Shown here piece after piece: positions 12,137-24,571 of a DNA stretch of 64,000 nucleotides (within the stretch, counting starts at the first letter, position 1; each line of letters starts with the position of its first letter). The notes under the pieces were generated by a model, which worked only from the letters and a program-made list of their open reading frames with translations, had not been told where the DNA came from and made no database searches. The DNA lies in NCBI RefSeq assembly GCF_001039355.2, contig NW_019775970.1:86229-150228 (forward strand). Direction: 5' to 3'. This DNA is from Lingula anatina (Eukaryota > Brachiopoda > Lingulata > Lingulida > Lingulidae). The translations under genes and the position numbers were made by a program.

Positions 12137-14445
12137 AGTAAGACCGACTAAGAGCAAACTCAGAAAACCTGTCAGGAAGATAGTATTCTCTTGAGAAGCG
12201 TAACTGTAGCAAGGGGGGATACTGGTCGTTTCTCTGGCTAGGCGATTACTTACGAATTTCGCCCTAAGAGGATAATTTGGAAAATAAAGGGATCCAAACA
12301 ACGCATGCAATGGCTATTAAATTACTTAAAAGAGCCACGTGCTTTTGTTATGGTTGCAATTAAGGAATCACCACCTCAAAATGGACGCTACATAATCTAC
12401 AAGATGCTGTCAAGACATCTTGGTTTTCATTGATAATTCAGAATTAAAGAAAGAAAATCTATTTGAAAACAGTTCCATATTAAAAGACATCTATGTAGAT
12501 AACAGAATGCTTTAATTGCAATAAAGTGTACAATAGTTGGGTCATAAATGTTTCATTCAAAATTAACAAGATTCCACAGTAATTATTAAGAAACCTGTGG
12601 TTGTCTCACCTCCATAATCTGTCTAAAGTTTCGTGAAACATGTTGCTACAGCTAGTATTTGACTCTTGTAGACCTTCCTATGTTAACCACTCGTGATACA
12701 ATTTCATATAAATGTGCAATCTAAAGTCAACTACCCATCCTTTTCTTCATATGGACACATACTTAATTCTCTTCAAAATTAACCGAATTGAACGAATAAA
12801 TATCATCAAACTGCTTTGATTAGCAGTAAATTGCACCAATGCATTGTTTCAATTCTAAGTAGAAATACTTGCAGTATTAGTACGATTTCTGGAAATCATA
12901 TTTCGTACCATATGCTGATCCTTTACCTGTAAAGCTTATGCTCCGAACGCGCCGTTGGTTTCTGATAAAAGCCTTTATTGTCCTTTGCAGAGCGATGCTT
13001 TAATCTTATCACGAGTGACGCAGAGTATTTCTTTATTCTTTCCGTTATTGCGCATGCCCATTTCCCAATAATTTTATTGGATAAAATTATGAATACGAAA
13101 TGAGTGTTTACATATTTAGGTAAAGACAGGTAAAAGGAGCACAGATATTTAGTGTTCCTCTTATACTTTTGGTATTTCTTCCCGTTGCTTTCAGCGCATT
13201 TGGTTTAACTAAGGTGAACTGCTACATTTATATATGTACGCTTTATATTTCTGCTGATTCAATCTTAATTATATTACGATTACTTCAGGTGTAATCTACC
13301 CCATTGCAACTTTAATTCTGATTATTAATTTTGGGCCGGGTTTTTCTATGTCTGTTAACATTTACTTAGCTGATAAGTTCGTCATGCGGGCTTTCAACGA
13401 TATGTTTTTCTCTATTTATTCTATACGCCATTATACTCATTTGTTTGAAATGGAAACAAGGGCAAAGCGTTGTAAATTATTTTTAGCCGTTATACTAAAG
13501 ATGAGTTTAGTTAAATGACTTTCATTTCATTGGCTCGAAACATTTCTTTTATTGTAATATACACGGTATGTTTTATAGTTGGTGTATTCATTTGACCACC
13601 ACACTTTGAACACAGTGTACGATGCATTTGATTATACGTATGCATAGTGTATAATTAGGTAATAAAATGCCGCTAGTCTCTGCCTCTGAGTCTGTATTCT
13701 ACCACAATAATATAAGATAAATAGTGCAACACCTTTGTTGCACCTAAAACATTCAAACAACGCAGTACTATGTGATCTCTCGTGGGTGAGAAAACAGCAC
13801 TAAAAACAATTGCAATGGATCATCTTTCTTTACATTGTGCTTTACGAATTTGGTATGGATTCATTTCAAAATTCGATCACAAATGTTTCGTATAGGTCCT
13901 TCTCATCCCATCAAGCTTTTATTTTCCATTGTCTGCCTTGTGTGCAGTATGTATTATAGCCATGTACAGCTCTAGCGCAAACGATAAGTATGCCATAACA
14001 TTTATCATTTGCATTTTCTGTGATGAATGACTGCATGTTCAGTCAGGTAGAACTCGGACAGATGCTGCTGCAATTTATCGTTTCTTACTGTAAAACCTTT
14101 TCATTTTTTCAGCCACTCTCGGCAGAGATAGTGTGCCCGCTGCTAGGGGGTATAATTAGATTTATTGTACTCGTCACTGTTTACAATGCCTAGGACGTGG
14201 CGGTGACGCGTCTGATAAGTTCCTTGGACAGCGTTTGATCCCAGGCCCTGTTATTGTGGTGTGGCAGGAGTGCACGTCCTAGAAATGCAAGTCCGCCCGG
14301 ACAGTGAGGATGCAAGTCCAAGGACATGCATTGGCAGGAATGGCAGTCCTAGGGCATGCTAGGATTCAATGTACGTAGGACGAATGCGCCCAAGTAAAAC
14401 CAGTCTTAATGGGACGTGCGTTCCTAAAATTTTGGTAACGCATGT

Positions 14446-14447
<2 letters not shown>

Positions 14448-14510
<63 letters not shown>

Positions 14511-14583
14511 ATATATATATATATATATATATATATACTTACTCTGAGTTAGGGGGTGACACTTCTTTTGTCCAGTGTGTGTA
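14448..14583. repeat. TA microsatellite fused to a transposon terminal fragment
   Basis: The TA repeat runs 14,448-14,536. It is followed by a block whose reverse complement reads CACTGGACAAAAGAAGTG then TCACCCC, identical to the sequence at 58,206. Copy 1 of the duplication (about 2,843) lacks the whole block, so this is an insertion here. It looks like a leftover end of a TA-targeting (Tc1/mariner type) element. Confidence 0.6.
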
Positions 14584-15901
14584 GTTTACACCGAGAAATG
14601 GCATGAATAAATAGATATAGAGATATACTTGTTATAAATATATAATACATGTTTGCTGTATTTCATTAATATGGCTTTTTATTTAAATATTTTACGATGT
14701 TTTTCCTTAGGTAGTTTATATGCATATTAATGAAGTAACTAAAACAATAACACTTCCATATTTTTTTTCATATATTTTATTATGCGTATTTTTCTTCTGT
14801 TAAACGCTTATTTGTCCATGCGTCAACGCATCCATTTGGCGCGCCCCCCCCCCCCCCCCCGAGTGCACAATATGTATGAACCTGTTTTATATATGGTACC
14901 ATCCAAGACATCTTCTCGTTAAATATGGGAAAATCACTTTACATAAAACACGGGATCGCCGTTAGATTAATTTTTCGGTGTAGACTCGCAGAAATTGAAA
15001 AATAACCTCAAACTCAATGGAAACTCAAACTCTTGGATAGTATGGACTAAGGATTTAAGACAAATCAAAACAGTTTAGAAAAATGCAATATATATTATAT
15101 AATAAAATGTTCTGTGATATTCCTTGGCTATTTGACGAAAAAAAATGCTGTACACTGTTAGTGTAGTGTTCAAGGAGTATATAGACATTAAAAATACCAG
15201 ACATTAAAAAAGGCCAAGACACATTTTCCTTTGACAAGTAGTACGGAGAAGGGGATGTAAGGTTATGGTAAAGGTAGGACTCGTACCCATGGATGTAACT
15301 GCTCAATTTATCAATACCTCCTTAACATGTATGCTAACCAAAACACAGACGAGCAGAAGTCGAAAACCATCTATTTTTATTTATTTATTTATTTATTTAT
15401 AAGGATAGGATAAATTTTCAAATGGCTGGACTTACGTCACTGTCATAGGTGTAACAGGAATAAAAGTCTGTCAGTAATACATGTACAAGTCCCACCTACT
15501 ATAATTATGAGCCAGGAACCCAGTCCTAGAAGAACTACTATTCCCAAATAATGGTAGTCCTACAGACAACCATTACCAGGGACCGTGGTCCGCAGGATTA
15601 CTGTTACACCCCGGTTACGACCATGGTGTTATACCTAGAACCCCAACTGTTCATAATTATAGGGCGGTTCTTAGCGAGCGTGGCCGGCGAGCGTAGCCGT
15701 TTGGATCCCTGCAGCTGAAAGAAGTGTTGGCACGCTTTGCGTAGCCACCTCGCTCAGCAAATCTCTGGATCCTTGTAGTTACCTGTATTATTACCTCCAT
15801 AATAATCCACCCAAACCTGCCTTTTGTTTCCACATGTGGCGGCATGCGTTGTTTTCGCATGTCTGTTTGTATGAAAGTCGCATTTTAAGAGACCTTTTGA
15901 T

Positions 15902-16505
15902 CTCCCATCACACTTATTTGAAATCAGCAGGAATCAAGCAGAACCAACCGGAATGACTAAATTCGTACCACATTCAGGAAGAAATTTCAAATTGACCTAA
16001 ATCCTTGTAGGGCCGTTGGAATACTCAGAATGCGCTTGAATCCCCCTAGCATGATTCGTGCACATTTCGGATGTATTAGCCCTCAAATGGAGCTCGAATG
16101 TAGTTGGAAAACTAGGAATATTAATTTTTTCTGTCAGAATGCAGTCAGACTATTTAGAATACACTGCGAGTTGCATTCTGGTTCATTCTAGCAGGATTTG
16201 AAGTAACTTTCGGTTCTCCCTCGAATGTGATCAGAATGTTTCGAATGCTGTCGGGATGTCGTGCGAACATTTCGAATGCAGTCATAAAGCAGTTAGAATA
16301 TTATTCAAATGCCATTCGATAATTTTCCACTTGGAATGCACTTCGAAAGTTTTTGAAATGAGCAAAACATTCGGGCCGGCCCCAAGAATGGGTAAAATAT
16401 TTGGAATGCACTCGGAATTTTTAGAATGCTCTTCAAATATCCAGGAACGCACAAAGAATCGTCTTTCCGACGGCATTCTCACCCATACCGCCTCTAGTGT
16501 GGCAT
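15902..16505. mobile_element. Short non-autonomous TIR element (CCCGTCACAC family)
   Basis: The left end TCTCCCATCACACTTATTTG and the right end CCTCTAGTGTGGCA are inverted, with ATTCGAATG-rich arms and no transposase. The flanks rejoin in the unoccupied copy at 9,067, which confirms the boundaries to within a few bases. The plus-strand frame at 16,256-16,552 is arm sequence and not a gene. Confidence 0.65.
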
Positions 16506-16776
16506 TGGTATTTACGAACGATGTTGAGTGTTTACAATCACAACGTATTTAATTACTAACTATTTTTATAATTTCACACACATGGAGGTAAACTTTTCTC
16601 AATGGTTGCATTTTATTCGCCAACGTTTATCTGCGGTTTCTCTCTTTTATTATTGTGTGCAACTGATCTATTCATTGTAATTGTACAGTGCATGTAACTA
16701 CACCTTCGTCCTAACTCAGTGGTTAGGAATAGGATGCTTGGACAAAAAACGTCCATTCAACGCGCTTATGCCTAGG

Positions 16777-17469
16777 GCAAAATCTCATGGAACCGTCCGA
16801 TTTCGGTGTAAGAAGTACCGGATAACTCCACAGACTCTGACTCGGCCGAATCACGTCATTGTCGAGTAAATTTTGAATTTCCTTTCCTATGAGTTCTCTT
16901 TTTGCCAGCGGTGCGCGATAAGCTAGTTGTTGAACGGGTCTATTTTCTCTGGTGTCGATAATCATTGGTAACAGGTCGCATTTGCCTAGGGGATTCTCGG
17001 TCGAACTAAAAACGTCGCAGTATTCGTTTATCAACGCGTCAATATCGCCATTTCCCGATGGCGGTGGCAACTGAACTATTTCCGCGATAAAACCTGGCCG
17101 TCCATAGTCGGTCAAGGGCCATTCTTTGTCGAAAAAGACCATTGTCTTTTGTACACAATTTATTTCCGTGTTCCCGCTCTTTAAAATATCGATCCCCAGT
17201 ATCATTTCATGCCCGATACTCGCGATCACCACAACCTCAAAAATACCGGCCCCGTCAATTTTTATTCTTGCTTTGCCTTTCTCTCCTGACACACTGTAAA
17301 TTTCGTTTGTTTTCTCTAGAAAACATGTTCTACCCATTGCTTTGCAGATTTTCAAAAACATGTCTAAACGCAGGCAACTACAACTGGCACCATTGTCAAT
17401 CAAACTTTTACACTGCACTCCGTTAACGGATAGTGCTACGCCTAATCTATAACTTTGTGGTCTGGTCAT
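16777..17469 (-). pseudogene. Truncated Ty3/gypsy retrotransposon fragment: protease and start of reverse transcriptase
   Basis: The minus-strand frame opens with a retropepsin-like segment: SLIDNGASCSCLR (active-site D-x-G-A in a DNGA form) and, about 70 residues on, the hydrophobic MILGIDIL flap/dimer motif. It then reaches the linker and the start of RT: ENRPVQQLAYRAP, KEIQNLLDNDVIRPSQS, YPVLLTPKSDGSMRFC. That order is typical of Ty3/gypsy pol. Homology stops abruptly at about 16,777, where sequence shared with 9,250-9,300 resumes, so the rest of RT, RNase H and integrase are missing. Upstream (17,500-17,580) a zinc-knuckle-like pattern may survive in broken frames. No LTRs were identified. 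It cannot be autonomous. Confidence 0.8.
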
Positions 17470-18853
17470 AGCGCCTGCAGTAACTATAGTTTAAATGATT
17501 CCTTTGGCGTTTTAATTGATAACATTCAGCTTTTTTATGCCCTTATGCCACTTCTTAAGTGACTAGGGTCATTGACAGCGTCACAATTTGGAGTGGATAC
17601 CACACTAGTGCCAAAACACTAATGGAAGTCATCGATGAAAACCTGAACTAGATCAAATAAAGGAATACTCTGGGAACCACTTGACCATCATTTGATAGGG
17701 AACACTTTAGGAACAATTTTAGGTTGCACGATGAGATTGCCGGTTCACAGAGAGCACTTTTAATAGCAGATAACCTACAGAACCAAGGGAATGAGCAACT
17801 ACTTTGGTCATAAAAATCGCCATAGTTGAACCACATAGACAATATGTGGGTAGGTCGTTACTCGCCGTTTCAACGGCCGGCATGTCCTACAATAAAACTG
17901 AACCAAAGTGGACAAGTTTTAACAGTTGCCTGGAATTTAATTCCAGATTAAACTCTAAAAACCCATCCTAAGGAATGCCTTGCCGCTTGAAAGCTCTGGT
18001 AGCAGCAAGATGAAGTCCGGCGTAACAGCGACCAGTGCTGTGGCTAGAAACTGACATGAGGGGCCTTTGTTGGGCGTATAACTCTTTTAAAGACGATAAT
18101 TTGGAAAATATGGAGATCCAAAATATCGCTGAATGTAAAATAGGCAATGTATTTTTGTTTGCTTCACTGGCGAATTCAATTAATAAACTGATGTCACAAT
18201 GACATCGCACAGATTACAAAAAGTGATTAAAACACGATTTAAAACCTTATTTTCATTTCATTTCATTTCATTCTGCAAAATAGGAAAAAACTGATTAATT
18301 ATGATTTGGAGAAAATATTCCATATTAAATGTCAAGTCTGTATATTTATATTGTCATTTTCATCCACCCGGGTGGATGCATACGTTACAGTGAAATAAAC
18401 TGTAATTATAAAGAACCATCCACTGGTTGATTTTCAAGAAGAATGTTACGACATATTATACAAAAAATGTACAGAGGGAGAAATGCGAATGTTTGTTCTA
18501 AGTAAGATATACATATACGGTACCAAGCAATCAGTCAAATGTAATGGTTAAAATACGATAAAGGCACGTCTTATGCCTTTAATTGTCTGACACTGTCCCG
18601 AGGAGAATCAACAAATGAAGTACCTGTAAGAAACACGCCAATTTAAAACGTTGACACTTAATTTCTTCTTCCTGTTGAACCACCACTGTATAAAGTACCT
18701 GTCAATGGTGTTTGTTTTAATCTAAAACACAATACACCCGGATGCGGATAGGCAACAGCTAAGCCAGTAAATTTAAATGTAACAGTTCAGAAGGGAATAT
18801 GCAAATTTAAATCAAAAACGTCATGGCCAAATTAAGTCTTTATCATCGCCGGC
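17470..18853. other. Intergenic stretch without a recognisable gene
   Basis: It contains possible degraded retrotransposon leader just after 17,470, a short TTTCA repeat near 18,258 and the 3' flank of the pseudogene at 18,854. The short open frames show no domain or splice logic. Confidence 0.5.
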
Positions 18854-19383
18854 TTAATAACGAGTGCATAAACAGACGTCAGAGGGGTTGGGTTCTTGAT
18901 CAGCCCAGTAGCCCATAAAAATGTCTATGAACTCGTTGGCGTCAATCACACCGTCTTCACTCCAATCAATGGCATTAATATATCTTGAACCTTACCAGTG
19001 TTACGGAAAAGAATGAGGAAGTTGGAATACTCGTCTTTCATCAATTTGCTGGCACAGTCTAGCGCGTCAAACCAATCTTTTGCGAATTTTAGGAGATCTT
19101 CTCTTGTAATTGGGAGTTTGACTTCATCAGCCCGAAGCATATCTTGAGATGTAATGGATTTTGAATAGTTGGTGTATTCATTAGACCACCACAGATTACA
19201 GGCACTAGACAATATACCATTCACCGCCATGGCTCTCCAAGATGGGAGAACTTGCTGAGCTAGCTCTGTTGTTGAATCGATGAATTCCTCTTCAGTCACC
19301 ATGACATTTTCATCAACGTCCAAGATATCAAAGAATTGTTAGTACTTGAAAATCCAGTGCGCACTAAAGTTTCCTTTGGGGTT
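18854..19383 (-). pseudogene. EF-hand gene pseudogene (exon 2 only), close to the 20,751 gene
   Basis: It starts at a TTTTAG acceptor at 19,383 and reads NPKGNFSAHWIFKY, then an in-frame TAA at 19,341-19,339, then DVDENVMVTEEE, the WWSNEYTNYSKSIT region and DEYSNF. Three lesions are visible by comparison with the intact paralogs at 20,751 and 42,491: the nonsense codon, a two-codon loss in EF loop 3 and a one-base deletion near 18,975 in EF loop 4. After the shift the family C-terminus is still readable to TAA at 18,854. No first exon is found; the next upstream sequence is a second pseudogene. It is broken and not expected to make protein. Confidence 0.85.
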
Positions 19384-19637
19384 CTAAAATAAAAAAATCT
19401 ATAAAACAAACATAAAGTGGACGCCACACAACTGCAAAACATTGCCTATTGTACACCTTAATTTTTGCGTTTTTAAAGCAGTACTTTACTGCTAATGTAA
19501 ACAGCTAAAAAATGATACACTTCCAAGACTATAAAAGGGTTGTTTTTTTTATGAATACAGTGTAAAATATCAGAAAAGTGATCCCTAAACCAAAATTAAA
19601 TGGATATCTATTGACTTGCTTTTTCGTCAACTCCTTT

Positions 19638-20123
19638 TCAATCTCGAGAGCCGTAAATATATGCAGCGGAGTTGGCTGCTTGGTCGTGGGAAAATGATTT
19701 ACCATGAAGGTGAACTCCTTAGCATCAACCACGCTATCACCATCGCTGTCAATGGCATCGAAAACGGCCTTGGTGCGAAATATATCAAGGACTTTAGATT
19801 ACTCACTTAGCGTTAACTCCTCGCTGCAGTCGAGGTCAACAATATGGAAAACCGGAAACATTTTCAACAGAGGGAATCCAACCCTCAAATACAATAGACG
19901 TATTACAGTCGGTTTATTCACCAGATCTTATAGGCCACGTGGTCATTACACCATAGACTGCCTTGGCTCTCCAAGATGGCAATGCAGCTCGCTCTGTCGA
20001 CAAATCAATGCACTCTTCCCTCGTTACATTGCCTTCTTTATTGACGTCAAAGATGTCAAAATTTTATTTTTTTAATTTCTTAAGCCAATACGGAGTAAAA
20101 TCTTTGTTTTTGTTCTGGGCAAC
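19638..20123 (-). pseudogene. EF-hand gene pseudogene (exon 2 only), close to the 10,938 gene
   Basis: It begins after an ATCCAG acceptor at 20,123 with VAQNKNKDFTPYWLKK and carries a readable EF loop 1 (DVNKEGNVTREE), then breaks into several frames with multiple stops before a GSRD-stop end at 19,638. Its intron homology to the gene at 10,938 extends to about 20,350 and then stops before any first exon. It is a truncated duplicate with many lesions, older or faster decaying than its neighbour at 18,854. Confidence 0.8.
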
Positions 20124-20394
20124 CTGGATAAAAAATATTTTAAATTGAAGTGATCACTAAAATCCCTGATCCTAAAAGGCTGCATAAAAGCTTATATTAA
20201 ATTGGTTTGAATCACAAACAATTTATCATATAATTTTGATTGCAACATAATGCTACATTGTAATCTCTCTGTATATCGAAATACATTAAAATACCAACAT
20301 TCATTATAGGCTTTTGTTATTAAAAGTATCTCTCTCCAATTTCCAGCACAATTATTGAACAATTTTCTAATGTTTGACATCACCATATTTTGTC

Positions 20395-20510
20395 TCATAG
20401 CCCGTATGAAATGTAGTTTGATGTTTACATCCAGCGGACAAATGTTTGTTTTTAAAAATGAAGGGGGTTCAAGGGGGTTGTAACATGTCGAATAGGGGAC
20501 TGATAATGAA
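20395..20510 (+). promoter_or_regulatory. EF-hand upstream module, copy 3
   Basis: It contains the ATGTTTACATCCAGCGG block followed by ACATGTCGAATAGGGGA and CTGATAATG, 240-350 bp before the ATG of the gene at 20,751. The ACGCGTGAC part is missing in this copy. Confidence 0.45.
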
Positions 20511-20750
20511 CAGAGCTCTGACGTGTTGATGATGCCGTGTGATATTGCTCTGTTTGTTTGCTGTAAACGTAGTCACTGGTAGACCTACCAATATGCAAGC
20601 ACTGCTTTAATGTAGATTGTACATTGCATATCTAGGTCCCTTTATTTGCAAAGTAAAGCAAGGATATGTTGTATAAACTTACATTTTACACTCGATAAAT
20701 ATTGTTGAACGTAGTTTCAGTTGGTTATTACTTTTGTTTTAGAAATAAGA

Positions 20751-21794
20751 ATGTCCCCAAACAATTTGAAAGTTCTCCTCTTTCTTATGGTCGTTCAAAC
20801 TATCTGCTGTTCGAAAATGGTAAAGGTAGGTCCAGATTGTCTTTTCAATAATTTAAGAAGTTAGAGTACTTAAAATCGGCTGTCTACAAGAATCATGTAC
20901 TGCTAATGTAAACAGTAAAGGGAAATGCTGCAGCTAAAGGGTAGGGATTAAATATGTTATAAGAAACACACAGTACATTTTGTAACGCATATAAAATTAG
21001 AAATGGTACTTCAGTGTAGTACTGTAAATATAACCTATCATGTAAGAGGATAATAGCGGATGGTTAACATAAGCGGATAATGTGACAAGCGTAAACGACG
21101 AGAAACCGCGCAAATCACTTAGTCAATGGTTGTATTTGGCACAGTGATTATGTGGCAGGGGAAAGCCATAGAAACAAACAAAATTACAGTAAACAATAGG
21201 CAATGTTTTGTTCACGTCATGATTGTTTTAATAATATTTTGTCAATTTCAGAACTCCAAAGGAAACTTTAGTGCGCACTGGATTTTCAAGTACAAAAAAT
21301 TCTTTGATATCCTGGACATTGATGAAAACGACATGGTAACTGAGGAGGAATTCATCGATTCAACAACCGATCGAGCTGAACAAGTCCTCCCATCTTGGAG
21401 GGCCATGGCGGTGAATGGTATATTGTACAGTGCTTTTTACCTGTGGTGGTCAAATGAATACACCAACTTTTCAAAATCCATCACATCTCAAGGATTGATT
21501 CGAGCTGACTCGATATTACAAGAAATTGATATTACAAGAGAAGAGAACATCAAAAGCGCAAAAGATTGGCTTGGCGCAATTGATCTTGACTGCGATAGTA
21601 AATTGAGGGTAGACGAGTATTCCAACTTCCTTACTATTTTCCGCAACACTGCTAAAGTGCAAGATATATTTGATGCCATTGATTGGAATGAAGATGGTGT
21701 GATTGATACCAGCGAGTTCATAGACGGTTTCGTGGGCTACTGGGTTGGTCAAGAGCGCAGTCCCTCTGATGTCTTTTTTGGGACTCGTTGGTAA
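20751..21794 (+). CDS. Secreted SCP-like EF-hand calcium-binding protein (two exons)
   Basis: Exon 1 is 20,751-20,825 (25 codons, MSPNNLKVLLFLMVVQ..., a signal peptide ending SKMVK) with a GTAGGT donor. Exon 2 is 21,252-21,794 after TTTCAG. The protein is about 205 residues. It has EF loop 1 DIDENDMVTEEE (Asp in place of the usual Gly at loop position 6), a degenerate site near WWSNEYTNFSKSIT, loop 3 DLDCDSKLRVDE and loop 4 DWNEDGVIDTSE, ending FFGTRW. It is the closest intact relative of the 42,491 gene; the two also share sequence upstream of the ATG, including a TTTTGTTTTAG that could be a 5' UTR splice acceptor. The role is calcium binding in the secretory pathway or outside the cell, inferred from domains and signal. 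Confidence 0.85.
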
Positions 21795-22990
21795 AGACGT
21801 ACCCATGTAATTCAGGGCTGGGCTTTTAGAATGCATTTCACCTTTTTGAATTTTTAAACGTTTATGGACTCGCTTTGTTTTTGTCTTTTCGCATTTAGGT
21901 ACAATGTTGTTGTGTTGCGTTGTGATTTAGATATGAGTGGTGTATTAAGTAGTGGTAGTTTGTCCGGAAGAAGAATATCAGTTTCGACGTTTTAAATCAG
22001 TTTCTTTTTCCCTATAAGTTGATATTAGATTACATTTTACCTTTTGAGTTTTAAAACTTGTATTCAGTCGCTTTGTGTTTGCCTTTTCGCATTTGGGTGC
22101 GTTGTTGTTATGTAGTGATTAAGACAAAACCGGTAGATATTGGTAGTTGGTCCGAGAGAAGAATATCAGTTGCAACATTTTAAATCAGTTAATTTTAAAT
22201 TAGTTAACAAATAAAAAAGGCTAGCTAAACTGGCAGTGTAATAATTTGTTTGGTGTGACATGTAAGTATGGGACACCCAAATTCGAATGATCCAACAGAT
22301 ATGGCGCAAATTGAAACGCTGGTAATCTTCCACCAATATTCTCCATATGTACATATTCAGCTTTGAATGTCAAACTTTTGAACAATAAAGAGGCGCGACT
22401 TGAAGGCCTTTTATATGCACAACTATGTAAAAGGGACGTTCCTACTTAGTCGACTGAACAGTCAGCCCAGTTTCAATGTACCAAAGAGCAGCGTTTGGCA
22501 ATCCTGTATTTATCCTATGAATTTTCATATTTTGTCTAATGACCAAATTAATTGCCCTTTGAAGAACAATTTTAATTGATAAGGCATTTTTTTACCAAGC
22601 AACAGCGAACATTTTAATCGTGATGGACGAATGGCAAGGTTATTTCTTATACCCAAAAATTGGCTTCTTGGAAGAATCCATAAATCCCAACATTAGAAAT
22701 AATAAGGTGTATAACGCATTTCTTCATTTGTTAGCCCGTATGACAATTACTTTTATTATCCTAATAAAAGTTAGGCAATAAAGAAACCCGACAGGTAAAG
22801 AATCGCCTGTCAAATGTAAGAAACACGCGACATAAATTATAATTTTCATCACCAAAATACAATTAATTATATTAGATATGATAAGTATGATTGACTGCAG
22901 CAAATGTTTGGAAATTGAAAGGAAGTGGAGTCATTTAGTGATTCAGCTGCTAGTATCTATCTATCTATCACAAAAGAAACAATCTGCTTT
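21795..22990. other. 3' flank of the EF-hand gene and left flank of the 19-kb element
   Basis: Two imperfect copies of a 3' UTR-like block (around 21,840-21,990 and 22,040-22,190, sharing TTTGTTTTTGTCTTTTCGCATTT-like sequence) lie here, then AT-rich sequence with no gene, then a TATC microsatellite (22,958-22,972) and the insertion point of the transposon. Confidence 0.5.
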
Positions 22991-23230
22991 CCCGCACAAA
23001 AATGCAGTAGTATCGAAGTAGCAAAGAAGCATTAACGCAGTAGTGGTGTGGAGCATATTTGCAGTAGAAATGCAGTAGAGCCTACTGCAATTCTACTTCA
23101 AAAATTACATAGGGTTGTACAGCGGAGGAGCATTAATGCAGTAGATTCGCAGCATGATTGAAGCGTGTTTCAAATATGCTAATTAGCTACCAAATCTACT
23201 CCGATGCAGTAGAGATAAAGCATTACGTTT
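22991..23230. repeat. Left subterminal GCAGTAG zone of the 19-kb element
   Basis: GCAGTAG and its complement CTACTGC recur in both orientations roughly every 20-40 bp, interspersed with TTCTACTTC and GAAGTAG. The same vocabulary fills 41,095-41,973 at the other end. In CACTA elements such motifs bind the element-encoded protein; here that role is inferred. Confidence 0.7.
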
Positions 23231-23270
23231 ATGCTGCACTGCATTATGCGCATCGGATACTTCAAAGATA

Positions 23271-24243
23271 CTCAACAGAGGTAGATTTGAGGTATAAAGC
23301 AAAAAGCATGATGCTCGCACACTGCTCTGCGGAGGTAGATTTGGAGTACACGAGAAAAAAACCAATGCTCGCGTACTGCTCCGTGGAGGTAGATTTGGAG
23401 CATATTAAAATATTTTATTTGAATGTGTTATAATTTTACATCGTTCGCTGTCTTAATTACTTCTTACATTATAATTCTCACGGCAAAAATATTAAAATAT
23501 ATATGAGAAAAAAGCAACGCTCGCGGAGGTAGATTTTCAGTATATGAGAAAAAATTATGCTCGAGTACTGCTCCGCAGAGGTAGTTTTGGAGTATAGGAG
23601 AAAAATCAATGCTCGTGTTATGCTTCGCGTTGGTAGATTTGGAGTATATGAGAAATAAACAATGCTCGCGTGCTGCTGCTCGGAGGTAGATCTGTAGTAT
23701 ATGAAAAGAAGGTATGCTCGAGTACTGCTCCGCGGAAGTAGTTTTGGAGTATATGACAAAGAAAGCAATGCTCGCGTTATGCTTCGCGGTGGTAGATTTG
23801 GAGTATATGATTAATAATGCTCGCGTTATGCTCCGTGGAGGTAGATTTGGAGTATATGAAAAAAAAGCAATGCTCGCGTGCTGCTGCGCGGAAGTAGTTT
23901 TGGGGTATATGAGAAAGATATCAATGCTCGCGTTATGCTTCGCGGTGGTAGATTTGGAGTATATGAGAAATAATTATCGCGTACTGCTCCGCGGAAGTAG
24001 ATTTGGAGTATATATGAGAAAGATAGCAATGCTCGCGTTATGCTTCGCGGTGGTAGATTTGGAGTATATGAGAAATAAACAATGCTCGCGTACTGGAGGT
24101 AAATTTGGAGTATATGAGAAAGAGAGCAATACTCGCCTTCTGCTTCGCAGTAGTAGATTTGGAGTATATGAAAAAAAAAAAACATGCTCGCGTACTGCTT
24201 CGCGGAGGTAGATTTGGAGTACATGAAAAAAATGCTCGTGTAC
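23271..24243. repeat. Minisatellite, ~17 units of ~50-60 bp
   Basis: The unit carries GCTCGCGTTATGCTTCGCGG followed by TGGTAGATTTGGAGTATATG and an A-rich link. Units differ by substitutions (CTGCTCCGCGG variants) and link length. Open frames on both strands across it are repeat artefacts. It lies just inside the left terminus of the 19-kb element. The stretch 23,405-23,500 is a non-repeat interruption. Confidence 0.85.
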
Positions 24244-24571
24244 TGCTCATAAAAAAAGACAGATTGAAGTTTCTTATCGTTTATTAAATACTGTTTTATA
24301 CAAAATTTCACTTTAAAAAGATAGATTGTAAATATGATTTTTCTTGGTACATCAACCTTCTCCTTATAAGTGTGATCTGATCTGGTCCTAAAAGTAAAAA
24401 AAAAGTTCTGATAAGTTGATTGTTTTTTTTTCTGGGAATTCTTTAACTGAAATAGCAATCAAGATAATAAATAACAGCTTTTACCACTATGACTTGCATT
24501 AAGTGTTGAAAAATAATTTTTTTTGTGAATAAAGGTTAGACAACAGCTCAAAACACACACCTATTGTTCTC

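Larger units (their letters stand above)
11678..15901. repeat. Segmental duplication, copy 2
   Basis: Direct copy of 1-4,512, beginning in the intron of the EF-hand gene at 10,938 and including its first exon and upstream region. It differs from copy 1 by lacking the 313-bp tandem doubling and by gaining a TA repeat plus transposon end at 14,448-14,583. No additional gene is apparent between 12,200 and 15,600. Confidence 0.8.

Noticed and set aside
14369-14584. Open frame with repeated Tyr-Ile
   Set aside because: Translation of the TA microsatellite.
23271-24243. CRISPR array
   Set aside because: Eukaryotic sequence; repeats are contiguous with variable links and no unique spacers of fixed length.
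23478-24458. Long open frames on both strands across the minisatellite
   Set aside because: The unit length keeps frames open on both strands; the peptides are repetitive with no domain or start context.
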